From: Mermis nigrescens
Taxonomy: Eukaryota; Nematoda; Enoplea; Mermithida; Mermithidae
NCBI GenBank assembly: GCA_036768485.1
Contig: JAVLUZ010000703.1
Span: forward strand, 133,038 to 197,037
Length of the DNA stretch: 64,000 bases
Reading direction: 5' to 3'
Shown here one piece after another: positions 52,411 through 63,644 of the stretch (positions are counted from its first letter, which is position 1; each line of letters starts with the position of its first letter). The notes below the pieces were generated by a model, which saw only the letters and a list, made by a program, of their open reading frames with translations, was not told the origin of the DNA and ran no database searches. Both the position numbers and the translations under genes were made by a program.

Positions 52411-53210
52411 ATCACGAACAATTGCTAGCCGAACGATTACTTGTTGAGCGATTGCTCGCTAGCGAATAGATCACATAGGGATCGCTCCCTAAGCATTGTT
52501 GCTTCTCATTTCTTCGAATCAGCAATCGTCATACTATATTGGAATCATATACGCTATAAGGATGGAACTGCGTTCCTTCCAAAAATCGACCGTTCCCGGA
52601 TCTTGTAATGATCCGGTCTGAAAAAAATTGTGTAATTAAGTACAATTTAGTTCTGCTGTGATCGGAAAAATTTCCGACTTGAATTACTTTGCTTTAATGA
52701 TCAGCTTGTAACTGATCGAACGAATTAAAAAAAACTTAAAAATTCATTTCTCGACTAATCACAGGTGATTGGCGAGCAATCGCCTGGCGGTGGCGAGCAC
52801 CTGTCGACTTTACTGAGTGCATTAAAACTGAAAATTAAGATTGAACGAATTAAAAATCATTTTAGTGCACTAAAAAATGAATACTTTCAAACCGAAATTA
52901 CTGCTTCTTTTCTCTTTCCTACCAGAAACGAAACAATTTGTACATAAATAAATGTATGAGCGCAAATGTACGCAACATCACAGCAGAACTGAATTGTACT
53001 TAATTACACCATTTTGTTCAGACCAGATGATTACAAGATCCAGGGCGGTCGATTTTTGGATTTAACACACCTTCCATTTTTATAGCGTGATTCCGATATA
53101 GAATGACAATTGCTGATTCAAATAAATGAGAAGCAACAATGTTCAGGGAGCGGTTCCCATGTGATCCATTCACTGGCGAGTAATTGCTCAGAAAGTAATC
53201 GTATGGCTAC

Positions 53211-53495
53211 AATTGTTGGTGATTGGCGAGCAACTGCTGGGCGAGCAACTGCTGGGCGAGCAAATGCTGGGCGAGCAACTGCTGGGCGAGCAATTGCTGA
53301 GCGAGCAATTTCTGGGCGAGCAATGCTGGGCGAGCAATTGCTGGGCGAGCAATTGCTGGGCGAGCAATTGCTGGGCGAGCAATTGCTGGGCGAGCAATTG
53401 CTGGGCGAGCAATTACTGGGCGAGCAATTGCTGGGCGAGCAATTGCTAGGCGAGCAATTGTTGGCGAGCAATTGTTCTCGAGCAATTGTTGGCGA
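53211..53495 (-). repeat. 15-bp tandem array, right arm
   Basis: Inverted counterpart of the left arm with about 16 units, CTGGGCGAGCAATTG, and some AACTG variants at 53228-53290. Confidence 0.95.
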
Positions 53496-53717
53496 GCAAC
53501 TTTCCGGTTATCCGCCCAGGTATGATGGTATGGCCAAGAAAACACCATTTTTCGACGTTTCTCATCGAGCACTATCCATTGGCATCAAAAAATTGCGAAA
53601 AAACGGGAAAAAAATTTTAAAAATTGAATTCTGGGGGGTATTTTGATTTCTGGGGGTATTTTGGTTTCTCGGGTGGGGGGAGGGTTCATACTCCCAAACC
53701 CCTTACGCCCAGGTGTG

Positions 53718-53997
53718 CATATTATGCTGTTTTACAACAAGCGACGAATAAAAGAAAATTCAGAACAAACTCGATCACGTCATTTTACACCCTCAAAATT
53801 ATTCTTTAATATATACTCGTAAAATCCTTTTTATTTACAAAATTAGCTGTTATTTTATTATATTTTAATTTATTTTTCATTTATCTATCCTAAATTTATC
53901 ATGCATTTAGTTTATTCACTAATTTAATCGAAATTTTTATATTACTTTTACTCTATTTTCACACTTTACACTTTGAATAGCCGCCTGGTCTAGCCTC
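53718..53997. other. AT-rich stretch
   Basis: No repeats or frames of note; possible 3' flank of the exon candidate on the minus strand. Confidence 0.35.
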
Positions 53998-54209
53998 TTA
54001 CCCATCTATATCACTTTTGGAGATCTTAACACCATTCCTTAAAAGCTCTGCTATCTGTGACGCGACTGGATCTTTGCCACAGGTCGCAACTGCAACCACG
54101 CGATTCATCCTTGAATGAAAAGAGCCGGTAGCAACTTTATATTCGATGCGTTTTGGTCTTTTAAACTTAAGCAAAATAGAAAAAATGAAGCTACAGATTG
54201 GAATATACT
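53998..54209 (-). CDS. candidate terminal exon of an unidentified host gene
   Basis: On the minus strand a textbook acceptor AATTTTTCAG (54219-54210) opens a frame of about 70 codons ending at TAA (54000-53998). It reads a hydrophobic start (FIFSILLKFKRPKRIEYK) and then a non-repetitive soluble stretch (MNRVVAVATCGKDPVASQIA, ELLRNGVKISKSDIDG). The composition is unlike the surrounding AT-rich filler and no repeat copy exists in the window. I do not recognise the protein. It could be the last exon of a gene whose other exons lie upstream on the minus strand, beyond element X. Confidence 0.35.
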
Positions 54210-54800
54210 CTGAAAAATTGTGATCTTTCAAATAAATTTATTTGTATTAGGACATTTGTGAAATGGTAAAAAAAACAGTAAAAAAAGATTAAAAAAGAAG
54301 TAAAAATGGTTTAAAGAATGCTGAAATAATTAAAAATCACCATTCATTACAAAATCTGGATAAAAATAAAAAAAGATAATAGATTTGGATAGATCCAGAT
54401 TTAATAGATTAGATTTAGATTTCGCGATTTCGAGTTTTAAATTAAATCAAAGATTTCAACAAAAGATTAAAGTAAAACAACAGTCTTTCATTAAAGGAAT
54501 GAAAGCGAAAAATCAAAACAATAAACGAGTAAATAAACAAAAAAAATGGAATAGATAAAAGTGTTAGTTTTGTAGCGCAAGTTTTTCCAGAAAATCTTCA
54601 TAAAAATTAGTTAATTCTTAATTTGCCGTTTTTTGATTGAGTAAAAATTCTGGCCACCTGGCTATCAATATAATTGTAGCAGCTCCTTTACACCCCATTT
54701 CAATGTTGCTTACACTCAAGTTTCTGAATTGTTCCGCATTACTGAGTAACTGAGGTACTTTTTTAGATAAAATTTGCAGTAAAAGAAATTAACACATTAT
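54210..54800. other. AT-rich stretch, nothing recognised
   Basis: A-rich simple sequence (54260-54560) lies between the exon candidate and element X. Confidence 0.4.
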
Positions 54801-55449
54801 CAGCGACTGCAGATAAGGGTCGACCGACTCGGGCCGATCGATGGTCACCGATTTCGCTCAAATTTTCACCGAAGGTAGCACTCAGTTGGTAATGAAAAAA
54901 TGTAAAGGGAATTTTTATAATATCGCGCGCTTCGTGAGATATAGCGCCGTTTATACCTACAGTATGCCCAAAATCCGACAATTGACTACTCGAACATTTT
55001 TTAAAATATCTTCTGCAATACTCTACATTTTGTATTAATGAATAACCTATGCAATAAACGTAAAATTTTGTACGTGCGTTGCGAATATAGGCTACAGTAT
55101 GCCAAAAACTACAAATTTTTGATGTGTGACTTTGACGCAGAATATCAGAAGGATCGGACTCGATATTAAATATTTCACGTATATCATTAGAAAGAACTTT
55201 TCTTCGTCTATAAGTTAGCAAACGAGCAAAGTTGCCCGGATTTTGGTTAGAGAACTAGAGATTGTCATTCAAAGGTATGTCGCTACGTGTTTTGCGCATT
55301 CTAATTATATAAGGAGCATATGTAGATAGGATGTATACACACTTGTCTACTTCACTCTCTCCATACGTGGGCGTGGGGGGTTTTGGGCGTATGCACCACA
55401 CGTGGGCGTGGTGTCAGGGGGCCTGGACTCCTCCAGAATGTGGCGGATC
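54801..55449 (+). repeat. X copy 2 left terminal inverted repeat
   Basis: Matches 8955-9625 and, inverted, about 61200-62140. Confidence 0.8.
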
Positions 55450-57266
55450 AAAATATGATACATTGGCAGGATCTAGTGCGCTGCCTCAAACAAGTAGTCC
55501 TAAAGTAAACAAAATGCTGGTTTCAGGGCAGAACCGTAGTTTTCAAGATGCGCTCGAAAAGTTGATAGGAAAGAAGCCTTGCATCGACCGTATCTACTCT
55601 CCAATGATCGAGTTGCAGAAGATTAAGCCATGTACAGATGAAGTTGGTAGGTCATGGTCACACATTGACAGCAAAAAAATTCTGGGGGAGTCTGGATGAA
55701 GTCAAATGCCAAAAAGATCAAAAGTAATAATTCTGGTTTTTTAATTTTATTTTTCATATTTTAATTTAGGTGCGTTTTGCAAAGCATTTTTACCGCATGG
55801 AAGCACATATAACCAGTACAGGTCAAAACAGACATGTACACATCAGTTCTGGGGGGTTGATACCATAAAAGACAATGTAACCGCGAAAAATTTGTAAAAT
55901 TTGGGCTAATGACCACTGAAATTAAAGTTTTCTCCAAAAGCACCTTGAATTAACTATAAACTGTAAACACTTTTACAGTATCTTAGTTTTTGTTAGTTTT
56001 TGGCCCAAATACTGATTTCTTGACTCCCATCCCAGACCGACCCAGCTGACTCCTACATTAGCCATGTTCAGCACCTGTGGTTACAAGAACATTAGGTACA
56101 CGGGTACCTAAATTAAATAATTATTCTCAGCTATGATCAATTTTTGGTCTAAAATATTTTATGTCTTCCTTGCTGTTGGAAAAATTCATAATGCATACTG
56201 AAGTTTTCACCTATACCATCTAACCAATTGTTATCCAGCATTTCTCATTTTATTTTACTAAACAGTCGTCTAATAATCGAGTTGTACAGTTTTTTTAGTT
56301 TATACTCGTATGTATCCAGGTGGGCGAGGGGTGGAAGGCTATCGCCCCCAGAACCCTTTTTGGAAATTTTTTGAGCAGCGGATATACATTGGAAAGCGCT
56401 TGAAATTGAGCTGAGAACGCAAAAACGTCAAAAATTTCGACGCTTTGCACCGAATTTACTGTTTTTCTACGTGTCTTGTCTTTTAGCCTGCTTAAAACCG
56501 CTCAAATTTGAGCTTGACTTCCAGAATATGTAAAAAATTTTTGGGTGCTCTGCGACGGATTTGTTTTTTTGTTACTTGTCTTCTAGCCCGCCCAAACCAC
56601 TAAAATTCGAGCTTGACTTTCAGAATATGTCAAAGAGTTATGTATATATAACTTTTTCTGCAAAGCACAAAGTAAAAAAGTCAGGAGATTAGGAATTACT
56701 CATGAATTGAGTTTAGAGAAATCGGTTGTGCAGACAAGTTAAATGATAAATTTTCTGCATTTCAATATTGAATAGAATGAAAAATTTATTAAAATTTTAT
56801 TTTGAAACCTTTTCTTCACCATCTTATAGAGCTCATTAAGATATGCTCAAAACTGCCTTTGTTTTCGCATATCTCCTAATTGTTCTCGAGATATTTGTCT
56901 TCAAATTTTCGTATTGCGCCCCCCCCCAAATTTTTTTCCTCCGGAATCCGCTAGTGTATGTATCGAACCCCTTTATAACTTCTGTTCCACATGTTTTTTA
57001 TTGTAGCTTACCTCATAATAATATTTTTTAGCTTCCACAGTTGATCGAAAACGGTCGAAAAAGATATTACTATCGGTCAAAGACAAGTGACTGCCTTGCA
57101 AATCCGGACCACCACCTCCACGCGGTGCAAGGTAGGCAGAGGTTAGATCCGTCGACCCTCTGGCTAACGGTGGCCGTCCCTCAACGTCAGGCTCCGCGAC
57201 AAGCCGGTTGAGGATGAAACTTCACGTCGCATCTTTTCATGCATTCACATCAAAATTTTACGCGTC

Positions 57267-59595
57267 ATGCTAGGGCGTACCCGTAGGCGACGCGCGCCGT
57301 CTTTGCCTGGACGACGTGACAAATTGGCGAGGGCTACCTGCTCAAGGACGGAGTGGGCTAAAGAAGCTAGTCCAACCTATCCGACTAGCGACGATCAACA
57401 TTGGCACTCTCACGGGTCGCAGCCGAGAACTAACGGACGTACTGAAACGCCGGCGCGTCGACTTCACCTGTGTCCAAGAGACGAAGTGGGTTGGAGCGAA
57501 GGCAAAAGATATTGGAGAAGGATATAAAATGGTCTACAATGGAAAAACCACCAACCGAAATGGAGTAGCAATCATAATAAGTCAGAAATTCCGCGACCGG
57601 ATAACAGAAGTCACCCGTATTTCAGACCGCTTAATGTCAATCAGGGTCGATACCGGGAATGACATACTGCGAATTATCTCATGCTATGCGCCTCAAACTG
57701 GATGCCCTGAAGAAGAAAAAGACGAATTTTGGGAAAGCCTTGAGACTTACCTTCAGACCTGCAGTGCTGATGAACGATTATTCATTGGTGGAGATCTAAA
57801 TGGTCATGTAGGAAAAGCCAGAGAAGGCTACCAGCAAATCCATGGAGGTCAAGGCTATGCTACACGTAATGACGATGGGGGTCGCATCTTGGACTTTGCC
57901 GAAACTCACGATCTGGCGATTGTTAACACCTTTTTCAAGAAGCGACCATCTCACATCATCACATACTGCAGTGGCGCCCATTGCACCCAAATTGATTATT
58001 GGTTGATAAGGAGACAGGACATCAAACTGGCGATAGATGCGAAAGTTATACCATCAGATAACATTTCACCTCAGCATCGCCTCTTGGTCCTTGATTTCCA
58101 ATTAACCCAGCAACGTCTTAACATTCCAACAACAAAAACTGAACGTATCAAATGGTGGAAACTGCCTGAGCACCAAGTTGACATGAAATCTGCGCTATCC
58201 ACGTTACGTGTCGATTACAAACTTCATCCCTCAGACATCTGGGACGCAGCAGCAGCACACATAAACACATGTGCAACAACCATCTTGGGAAGAACAAAGC
58301 CAGGCAAACGCTACATTGACAAACAAACCTGGTGGTGGAACGACAATGTGCAACAAACAATCAAGGCTAAGAAACTAGCTTACAAAGCATGGTTTCACGA
58401 GAGAAACGCTGATGATTTTCAACAGTACAGAAGCCTGAAATCAGCAGCTAAGCGAGCAGTTGCCAAAGCCAAAAATGCACACCATAAAAACTTATACGAT
58501 CAATTGGAAACACCTGAAGGCGCAAACAAGATCTTCAAGCTAGCCGCCTCCCGCCATCGCTCCACCCAGGATATCGGCCACGTCATGAACATCAAAGACA
58601 CGAACCATCAACCATTAAGAAATCCAACAGACATACTGCATCGCTGGAAAGATTATTTTGACGAAGTATGCAACGAGGAATATCAGCAACCCCCTTTACC
58701 CAACACTGAAGCGATATATGGACCAGTGCTTCCAATAACAACTGCCAAAGTCACAGACGCGATTCGAAAAATGAAAAACGGCAAAGCCACTGGCCCAGAC
58801 GATATACCAGCTGAAGTGTGGAAGTTACTTGGACAACAAGGTGCAGAATTCCTTGCCAAACTATTCAACAAGATCACCGAAGAAAACGCTGTGCCGCCAA
58901 TATGGCAGACAAGCGTCACTATTCCCATATGGAAAGGAAAGGGGGACGTTAGTGAATGCTCAAACTACCGACCCATCCGCTTGCTGTGCCACACTATGAA
59001 AATATTTGAACGCGTGGTTGACAATCGCATCCGAAGCATTGTCACAGTCACACCTAACCAGTGTGGCTTTGTAAAAGGATGCAGTACAACAGACGCAATC
59101 CATGCCACTCGGTTATTGATGGAAAGGTACCGTGAAAAGCAAAGAAGCATTCACATAGCATTCCTTGATCTCGAAAAGGCCTTTGACAGAGTTCCCCATG
59201 CTCTCATATCGCACTCTCTTCGCCTGCATGGTGTACCAGAAACATACATAAGTTTAATTCAGTTGTTTTACCAAGGTGTAACAAGCTCAGTCCGATGTGC
59301 TGTTGGAACTTCGAACCCATTCGACATTCATGTAGGTGTGCACCAGGGATCAGCATTGTCACCATTACTGTTCATCCTTTGCATGGATACAGTGACAGCA
59401 GACTTACAGAAACCACACCCATGGACACTATTATACGCCGACGACATTGTTCTGGCTGACGAATCTCGACAGGGTCTTGAGCAGCAAACGCAAAGGTGGA
59501 AAACTCGTCTGGAGAACTTCGGATTAAGGCTTAATATCAAAAAGACGGAATATCTCGAATGTGGAACCCAAAACGACGGCTCAATAAAAAATTGA
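57267..59595 (+). pseudogene. RTE endonuclease-reverse transcriptase ORF, two frameshifts
   Basis: The first ATG (57267) is in another frame. The main frame opens at about 57274 and has no ATG of its own before the endonuclease, so a frameshift near 57350-57380 is likely. Counting from codon 57316, APE-type endonuclease motifs are INIGTL (Asn28), VQETKW (Glu55), SCYAPQ, GGDLNGHVG, IDYWLI and a late His (SPQHRLLVLD). The RT carries NYRPIRLL, FLDLEKAFDRVPH, GVHQGSALSPLLF and YADD at residues 707-710, all intact. The frame ends at 59593-59595 through a shift in an A-run (AATAAAAAATTG). The protein nicks target DNA and copies the element RNA. Fewer than three lesions separate it from an open ORF. 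Confidence 0.9.
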
Positions 59596-60208
59596 TAACC
59601 AACTGCTAAACAAGGTTACCCAGTTCAAATATCTCGGATCACAACTTTCCTGGGACTGCGACACACTACACGATTCAAGGTCGAGAATCAATGCAGCCTG
59701 GATGAAGTGGCGCAAAGTCAGTGGAGTTCTATGCGATCGCAAAATCCGGACATATTTGAAAGCAAAAGTGTACAAAATGGTAATCAGACCAGTTGCATTG
59801 TATGGATCCGAATGCTGGCCAGCGGTAACGGAACACGAGCAAACCCTGCATGCAATGGAGATGAAAATGCTCAGGTGGTCGCTCAGTTTCACCAGACTAG
59901 ACCATGTTACAAATGTAGATGTCCGATCAATCCTCAGAGTGGCCCCAATACCAGAGAAAATGAGAGAAACACGGCTTCGATGGTATGGCCACGTACTACG
60001 CAGCAATGATCAATCAATTGCAGAGACGGCGTTACATCTAAGCCCTGTTGGCAGACGACCACGTGGACGACCGAAGAAACGATGGCTCGACCGTCTAAAT
60101 GAGGACATGCGGAACGTAAACGCCACCCCACGAGACGCTACTGACCGTGCAAGATGGAGATCAAAATGCAACCAAGCGGACCCTGCCCCACGGCGGGATA
60201 AACGCTAA
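59596..60208 (+). pseudogene. RTE ORF C-terminal part, frame-shifted
   Basis: The frame open to TAA 60206-60208 continues the RT C-terminus: KVTQFKYLGSQLSWDCDT (about 59615-59663), VIRPVALYGSECWPAVTEHE, TRLRWYGHVLRSND and GRRPRGRPKKRWLDRL, motifs typical of RTE and related LINEs. It lies one frame over from the main ORF. Confidence 0.88.
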
Positions 60209-60227
60209 GAAGAAGAAGAAGAAGAAG
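60206..60227 (+). repeat. AAG microsatellite tail of the LINE
   Basis: About seven AAG units directly before the right target duplicate; the RTE equivalent of a poly-A tail. Confidence 0.9.
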
Positions 60228-61241
60228 AAAGACAAGTGACTTTTATCGTTTCGATTTGTTCTGCCGACAGATTTACGTCTTAGAGAATTTTGCATACCTG
60301 CAACCAGACATGATCTTGGGGACTTTGGTGGGTTTTCAAACCCCCAGTGTGGGCTTCATTCATGCAATAGGCAGCAAGAAGACTCTAGGGGTCTCGATGA
60401 GATAAAATTGTCAAAAAGTATCAAAAATAGCAATTCTAGGGGTCAAGCGGCAATTATCGATTTCTGGCTGGGGTCCGCCACATTCTCGGGGGGGGCGGTT
60501 TAGCCAGACCCCCTGACTCCCCCACGCCCACAACAGAAATATTTCCCCCTTAAATCCGCGATTTTCCGCAAAAATTGAAGTTTTGATTTAAGCTAATTTA
60601 ACGATCTTTCATGCCAAAAGTTACAATTTTCCGGCGCTTCGAGCCAAATAGTCATTTTTCATTATTTTGCATTAAATTTCATCAATTTTTTTGTTTTTAA
60701 AATTTTTTAGTTTTCATCTTCTACAAAGAAAGCGCATCGTCGGAATGCTACGAATAAAACGATATTTTCAACACCTATTGATCGATTTTGCTCATAAAGA
60801 CAAATTAGAAAAAAATTTGGTTCCCCCAGAATTCTCATACTGTGCATGTACGATACCTAGGTACTCGTCCTTAAAATCAAATTTGTGGCTTTGATATTAT
60901 CGTAGTTGTAGTATGCTAAATTATCGGCTCACCAGATAGATGTACATATGTAGGCAGCAAGAAAATTCTGGGGATGTACTTGGGTAAAATTGCCAAAAAT
61001 AATCCAAAAAAAGTTGCTATAAAATTGGATTCTAGGGGTCGTTCAGTAACTGCGGGGTGTTTCAAGTTCTCGGGAGTGTGCATAACAGACATCAGCAAGA
61101 AAACTCTGGGGGTCCGGTTGGGGTCCAAAGTCCAAAGCCCAAAAAGTGTCAAAACCAGCAATTCTGCCAGCTTCTTGTGACAATTATCGATTTTTGATGG
61201 CGGGAATCCGCCACATTCTGGGAGGTCCAGATCCCCCTGAC

Positions 61242-61510
61242 CATAGGTGGGCAGCACCGAAATTCTGGGGGGTGAAAAAATTTCTGGGGGGGGGGGGGTA
61301 AAAAAATTTCAAAGGTAAAAAATGGTCTTAAAAGTGGTCGTATGGCGAAAAAAGACCATTTTTCGACGTTTCTCATCAAGCACCATCCAATGGCATCAAA
61401 AAATTGCTAAACAGACAAAAAAAATTTCTGGGGGATATTTCGATTTCTGGGGGGTATTTCAACTTCTGGGGGGTGCATGCATACCCCCCAAACCCCCACG
61501 CCCATGTGTG
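61242..61510 (+). mobile_element. M1 MITE in X copy 2, TSD CCCCTGAC
   Basis: CATAGGTGGGCAGCACC to ACGCCCATGTGTG, with CCCCTGAC at 61234-61241 and 61511-61518. The empty site is present in X copy 1 at 13875-13882, which confirms the boundaries. Confidence 0.95.
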
Positions 61511-62140
61511 CCCCTGACGTCACGCCCACGTGTGGTGCATACGCCCTAAACCCCCCACGCCCACGTATGGAGAGAGTGAAGTAGACAAGTATGTATATAT
61601 CGCTCTTTATATAATTAGGATGCGCAAAACACGCAGCGACATACCTTTGAATGACAATCTCTAGTTCTCTAACCGAAATCCGGGCAAGTTTGCCCGTGTG
61701 CTAACTTATAGACGAAGAGAAGTTCTTTTTAATGGTATACGTGAAATATTAAATATCGAGTCCGTTCTTCCGATATTCTGCGTCAAAGTCACATATCAAA
61801 AATTTGTACTTTTCGGCATACTGTAGCCTATACTCGCAACGTACGTAGAAAATTTTACGTTTATTGGATAGGTTATCTATTTATACGTTAAACGAAAAAA
61901 AATTTTCGAAAAAATGTTGAGTATTGCAGAAGATATTTTAAAAAAGGTTCGAGCAGTCAATTGTCGGATTTTGGGCATACTGTAGGTATAAACGGCGCTA
62001 TATCTCACGAAGCGCGCGATATTATGAAAATTCCCTTTACATTTTTTCATTATCAACTGAGTGCTACCTTCGGTGCAAATTTGAGCGAAATCGGTGACTA
62101 TCGATCGGCCCGAGTCGGTCGACCCTTATCTGCAGTCGCT

Positions 62141-63640
62141 AATATTTAAACCCCAAAAATGGGTAATTTTCCGTTTAAACTACATTAGGATATGTTGTAA
62201 ACAAACCGTTGCAGCGCACGAACCGCTGACACCTGGCCAAACTTTTTTTACAGTGTTCAAGCACAGATACTTTGATCTATCTAATGCGACAGGTTTCCAA
62301 ATTCTATGTTCACATTAAACGAAATTATGACTGCAACATCGGGTTGTAGCCTTTTTTGACCCATCGTGCATAAGACGAAACACAAGTAGGAAATTAGCTA
62401 TCAAGTCAAACTGGCGGAAGCTATCCAATCAAGCAAATCGACTATAGATCCATTATGTAAACTCGCAGTGTAAAGTTTAATATTTTAGCTTCAATTTCTC
62501 CATTGGTTATAGGCATGCCTCAACTATTTCATCGAAAAATTAAAATAAGTACATTCAATAATATAAAATTTTAGGTATCCTGCCACTGAATCATACAAGG
62601 ACAGCTTTAAATCAAATTACTTAAGGAAGTACGCTACAAAAGCCAACGATTCGACGGAGCCGTGTATCGAAATTTCGTCATAACTTGCGTTGTAACCTCA
62701 AAAAAGTTGTACGTAAGTAAATATTCTAAAAGAGAATATGCAGATTAACATTTCTCTCATAAAACATTTGGCTGAAAATTACAGTAAATGTTGTTTCTTA
62801 AAACCTACCCTACATATGTACGCTAAAGCTCTGACGGAAAAAATTAAACACATAAAAATTAAATTATTAAATAATACGCAAATTGCAATGATTAAAGATA
62901 AGGAAACAAGAAGTGAAATATAAACGAATTGTAATATTAATTATGCGGGAATATTCATCCTGTTAAAACAAAAAACATATTAGAAGCATAAAGGAGATTT
63001 GGATGCTTGCTAATACACGGCAGACAAAAAGGCTATATCCCATGTTGCGCGCCATAACTTCGGCTAATATCAAAATAGAATTCTGAGACTAGTTACTCGT
63101 AAAACATCTTTGTTTAAACTGGTCTAAAAAATTTTGGTCTGCTGCCAGCGGTTCACCCGCTACATCGATCAGTTTACATGCTATTCTAATCTACTTTAAA
63201 CACCGAAAGCATGTTCGCTTCCGTCATTACTTTGCTCATAGTTTTGACGCTGTCATAGGCTTTTTTGAAGCTAAGAAGTAGAAAAAATACTAATTTGGAG
63301 TTTAAAGAATGTGCAAATAAAGTTTTTTCTGACTGACGATATTGCCAAAAAAGGAAACCTACATAAATACTCAGTCAATGTGATAAAATGCAGAAACTCT
63401 GAGGTTTATAAACTAACAAACTGGAAAGTAAAGAAGTCGCTGCAGGGCATAAAAAGCTCACAGGTGGACTAAATGTTTTACACATTTCAAACAACGATTT
63501 TTATCCATTTAACGATGCAAATATCAAAATGCGATGTTCATATTGACCGAAGTTGTGGTGCAACATCGGAGGTAGTCTTATCTGGGTCACCCTGTATGAA
63601 TATTAATGCTTTCACAAATATCAATGTACTCACTGACATA
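62141..63640. other. AT-rich stretch, nothing recognised
   Basis: Short frames only (for example 62738-62923, 61 codons, Lys-rich). No motif, splice context or repeat copy supports a gene. Confidence 0.4.
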
Positions 63641-63644
63641 GAAG

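Larger units (their letters stand above)
51980..53510. mobile_element. foldback element with inverted arrays of a 15-bp unit
   Basis: The left arm repeats CAATTGCTCGCCCAG and the right arm repeats the reverse complement CTGGGCGAGCAATTG. The inner flanks also pair (52495-52665 with 52977-53140), leaving a central spacer of about 310 bp. Outer ends TGCGGAAAATTGCTCGCC and GGCGAGCAACTTTCCGG are inverted. A mini-palindrome sits at 51982-52051. The layout is like FB/foldback transposons. No protein gene is present. Confidence 0.82.
51758..53524 (+). mobile_element. M1 MITE carrying a foldback element near its right end
   Basis: M1 sequence runs from CATAGGTGGGCGGCACC to TTTCTCGGGGAGG (51979), then the foldback element, then the M1 terminal TCCGCCCAGGTATG (53511-53524). 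The flanking octamers CTGGTATG (51750-51757) and ATGGTATG (53525-53532) differ at one base. The composite therefore appears to have moved as one unit, or the foldback entered after M1 insertion. Confidence 0.7.
51671..53717 (+). mobile_element. M1 MITE (outermost) split by an M1-plus-foldback composite
   Basis: CATAGGTGGGTGCCACC starts at 51671. The copy breaks at 51757 and resumes at 53525 (ATGGTATGGCCAAGAAAACA) to end CTTACGCCCAGGTGTG at 53717. The inserted composite is flanked by CTGGTATG and ATGGTATG. Confidence 0.75.
57093..60227 (+). mobile_element. RTE-clade LINE, nearly full length, TSD AAAGACAAGTGACT
   Basis: A 5' UTR of about 170 bp, one main ORF with endonuclease and RT, and a tail of AAG repeats instead of poly-A. 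The 14-bp duplicates lie at 57079-57092 and 60228-60241. The unoccupied target is visible in X copy 1 at 12857-12870. A single ORF with APE-type endonuclease and RT plus a short simple-repeat 3' end is characteristic of RTE elements. The perfect duplication and long frames point to recent insertion. Confidence 0.92.
54801..62140. mobile_element. element X copy 2, split by a LINE and an M1
   Basis: It has the same ends as copy 1 (CAGCGACTGCAGATAAGG and CTTATCTGCAGTCGCT). Without the LINE (3.1 kb) and M1 (0.27 kb) it is about 3.9 kb, like copy 1 without its 1.7-kb block. No clear target duplication (TTAT against AATA/ATAT). Confidence 0.78.

Noticed and set aside
51864..52428. Long overlapping open frames on both strands with pentapeptide repeats (LLAQQ, CSPSN, IARPA and similar); the same at 53110-53646
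   Set aside because: They are forced by a 15-bp stop-free tandem unit read in all six frames inside a foldback element; not evidence of a protein.
52080..53495. CRISPR-like regular repeats
   Set aside because: Units are contiguous 15-bp tandem copies without spacers, arranged as inverted arms, in a eukaryotic transposon.
26655..53646. Recurrent frame reading like [26 protein letters not shown] in many places
   Set aside because: It is the M1 MITE core read in one frame; copies carry indels that ignore codon phase, and M1 is too short to encode a transposase.
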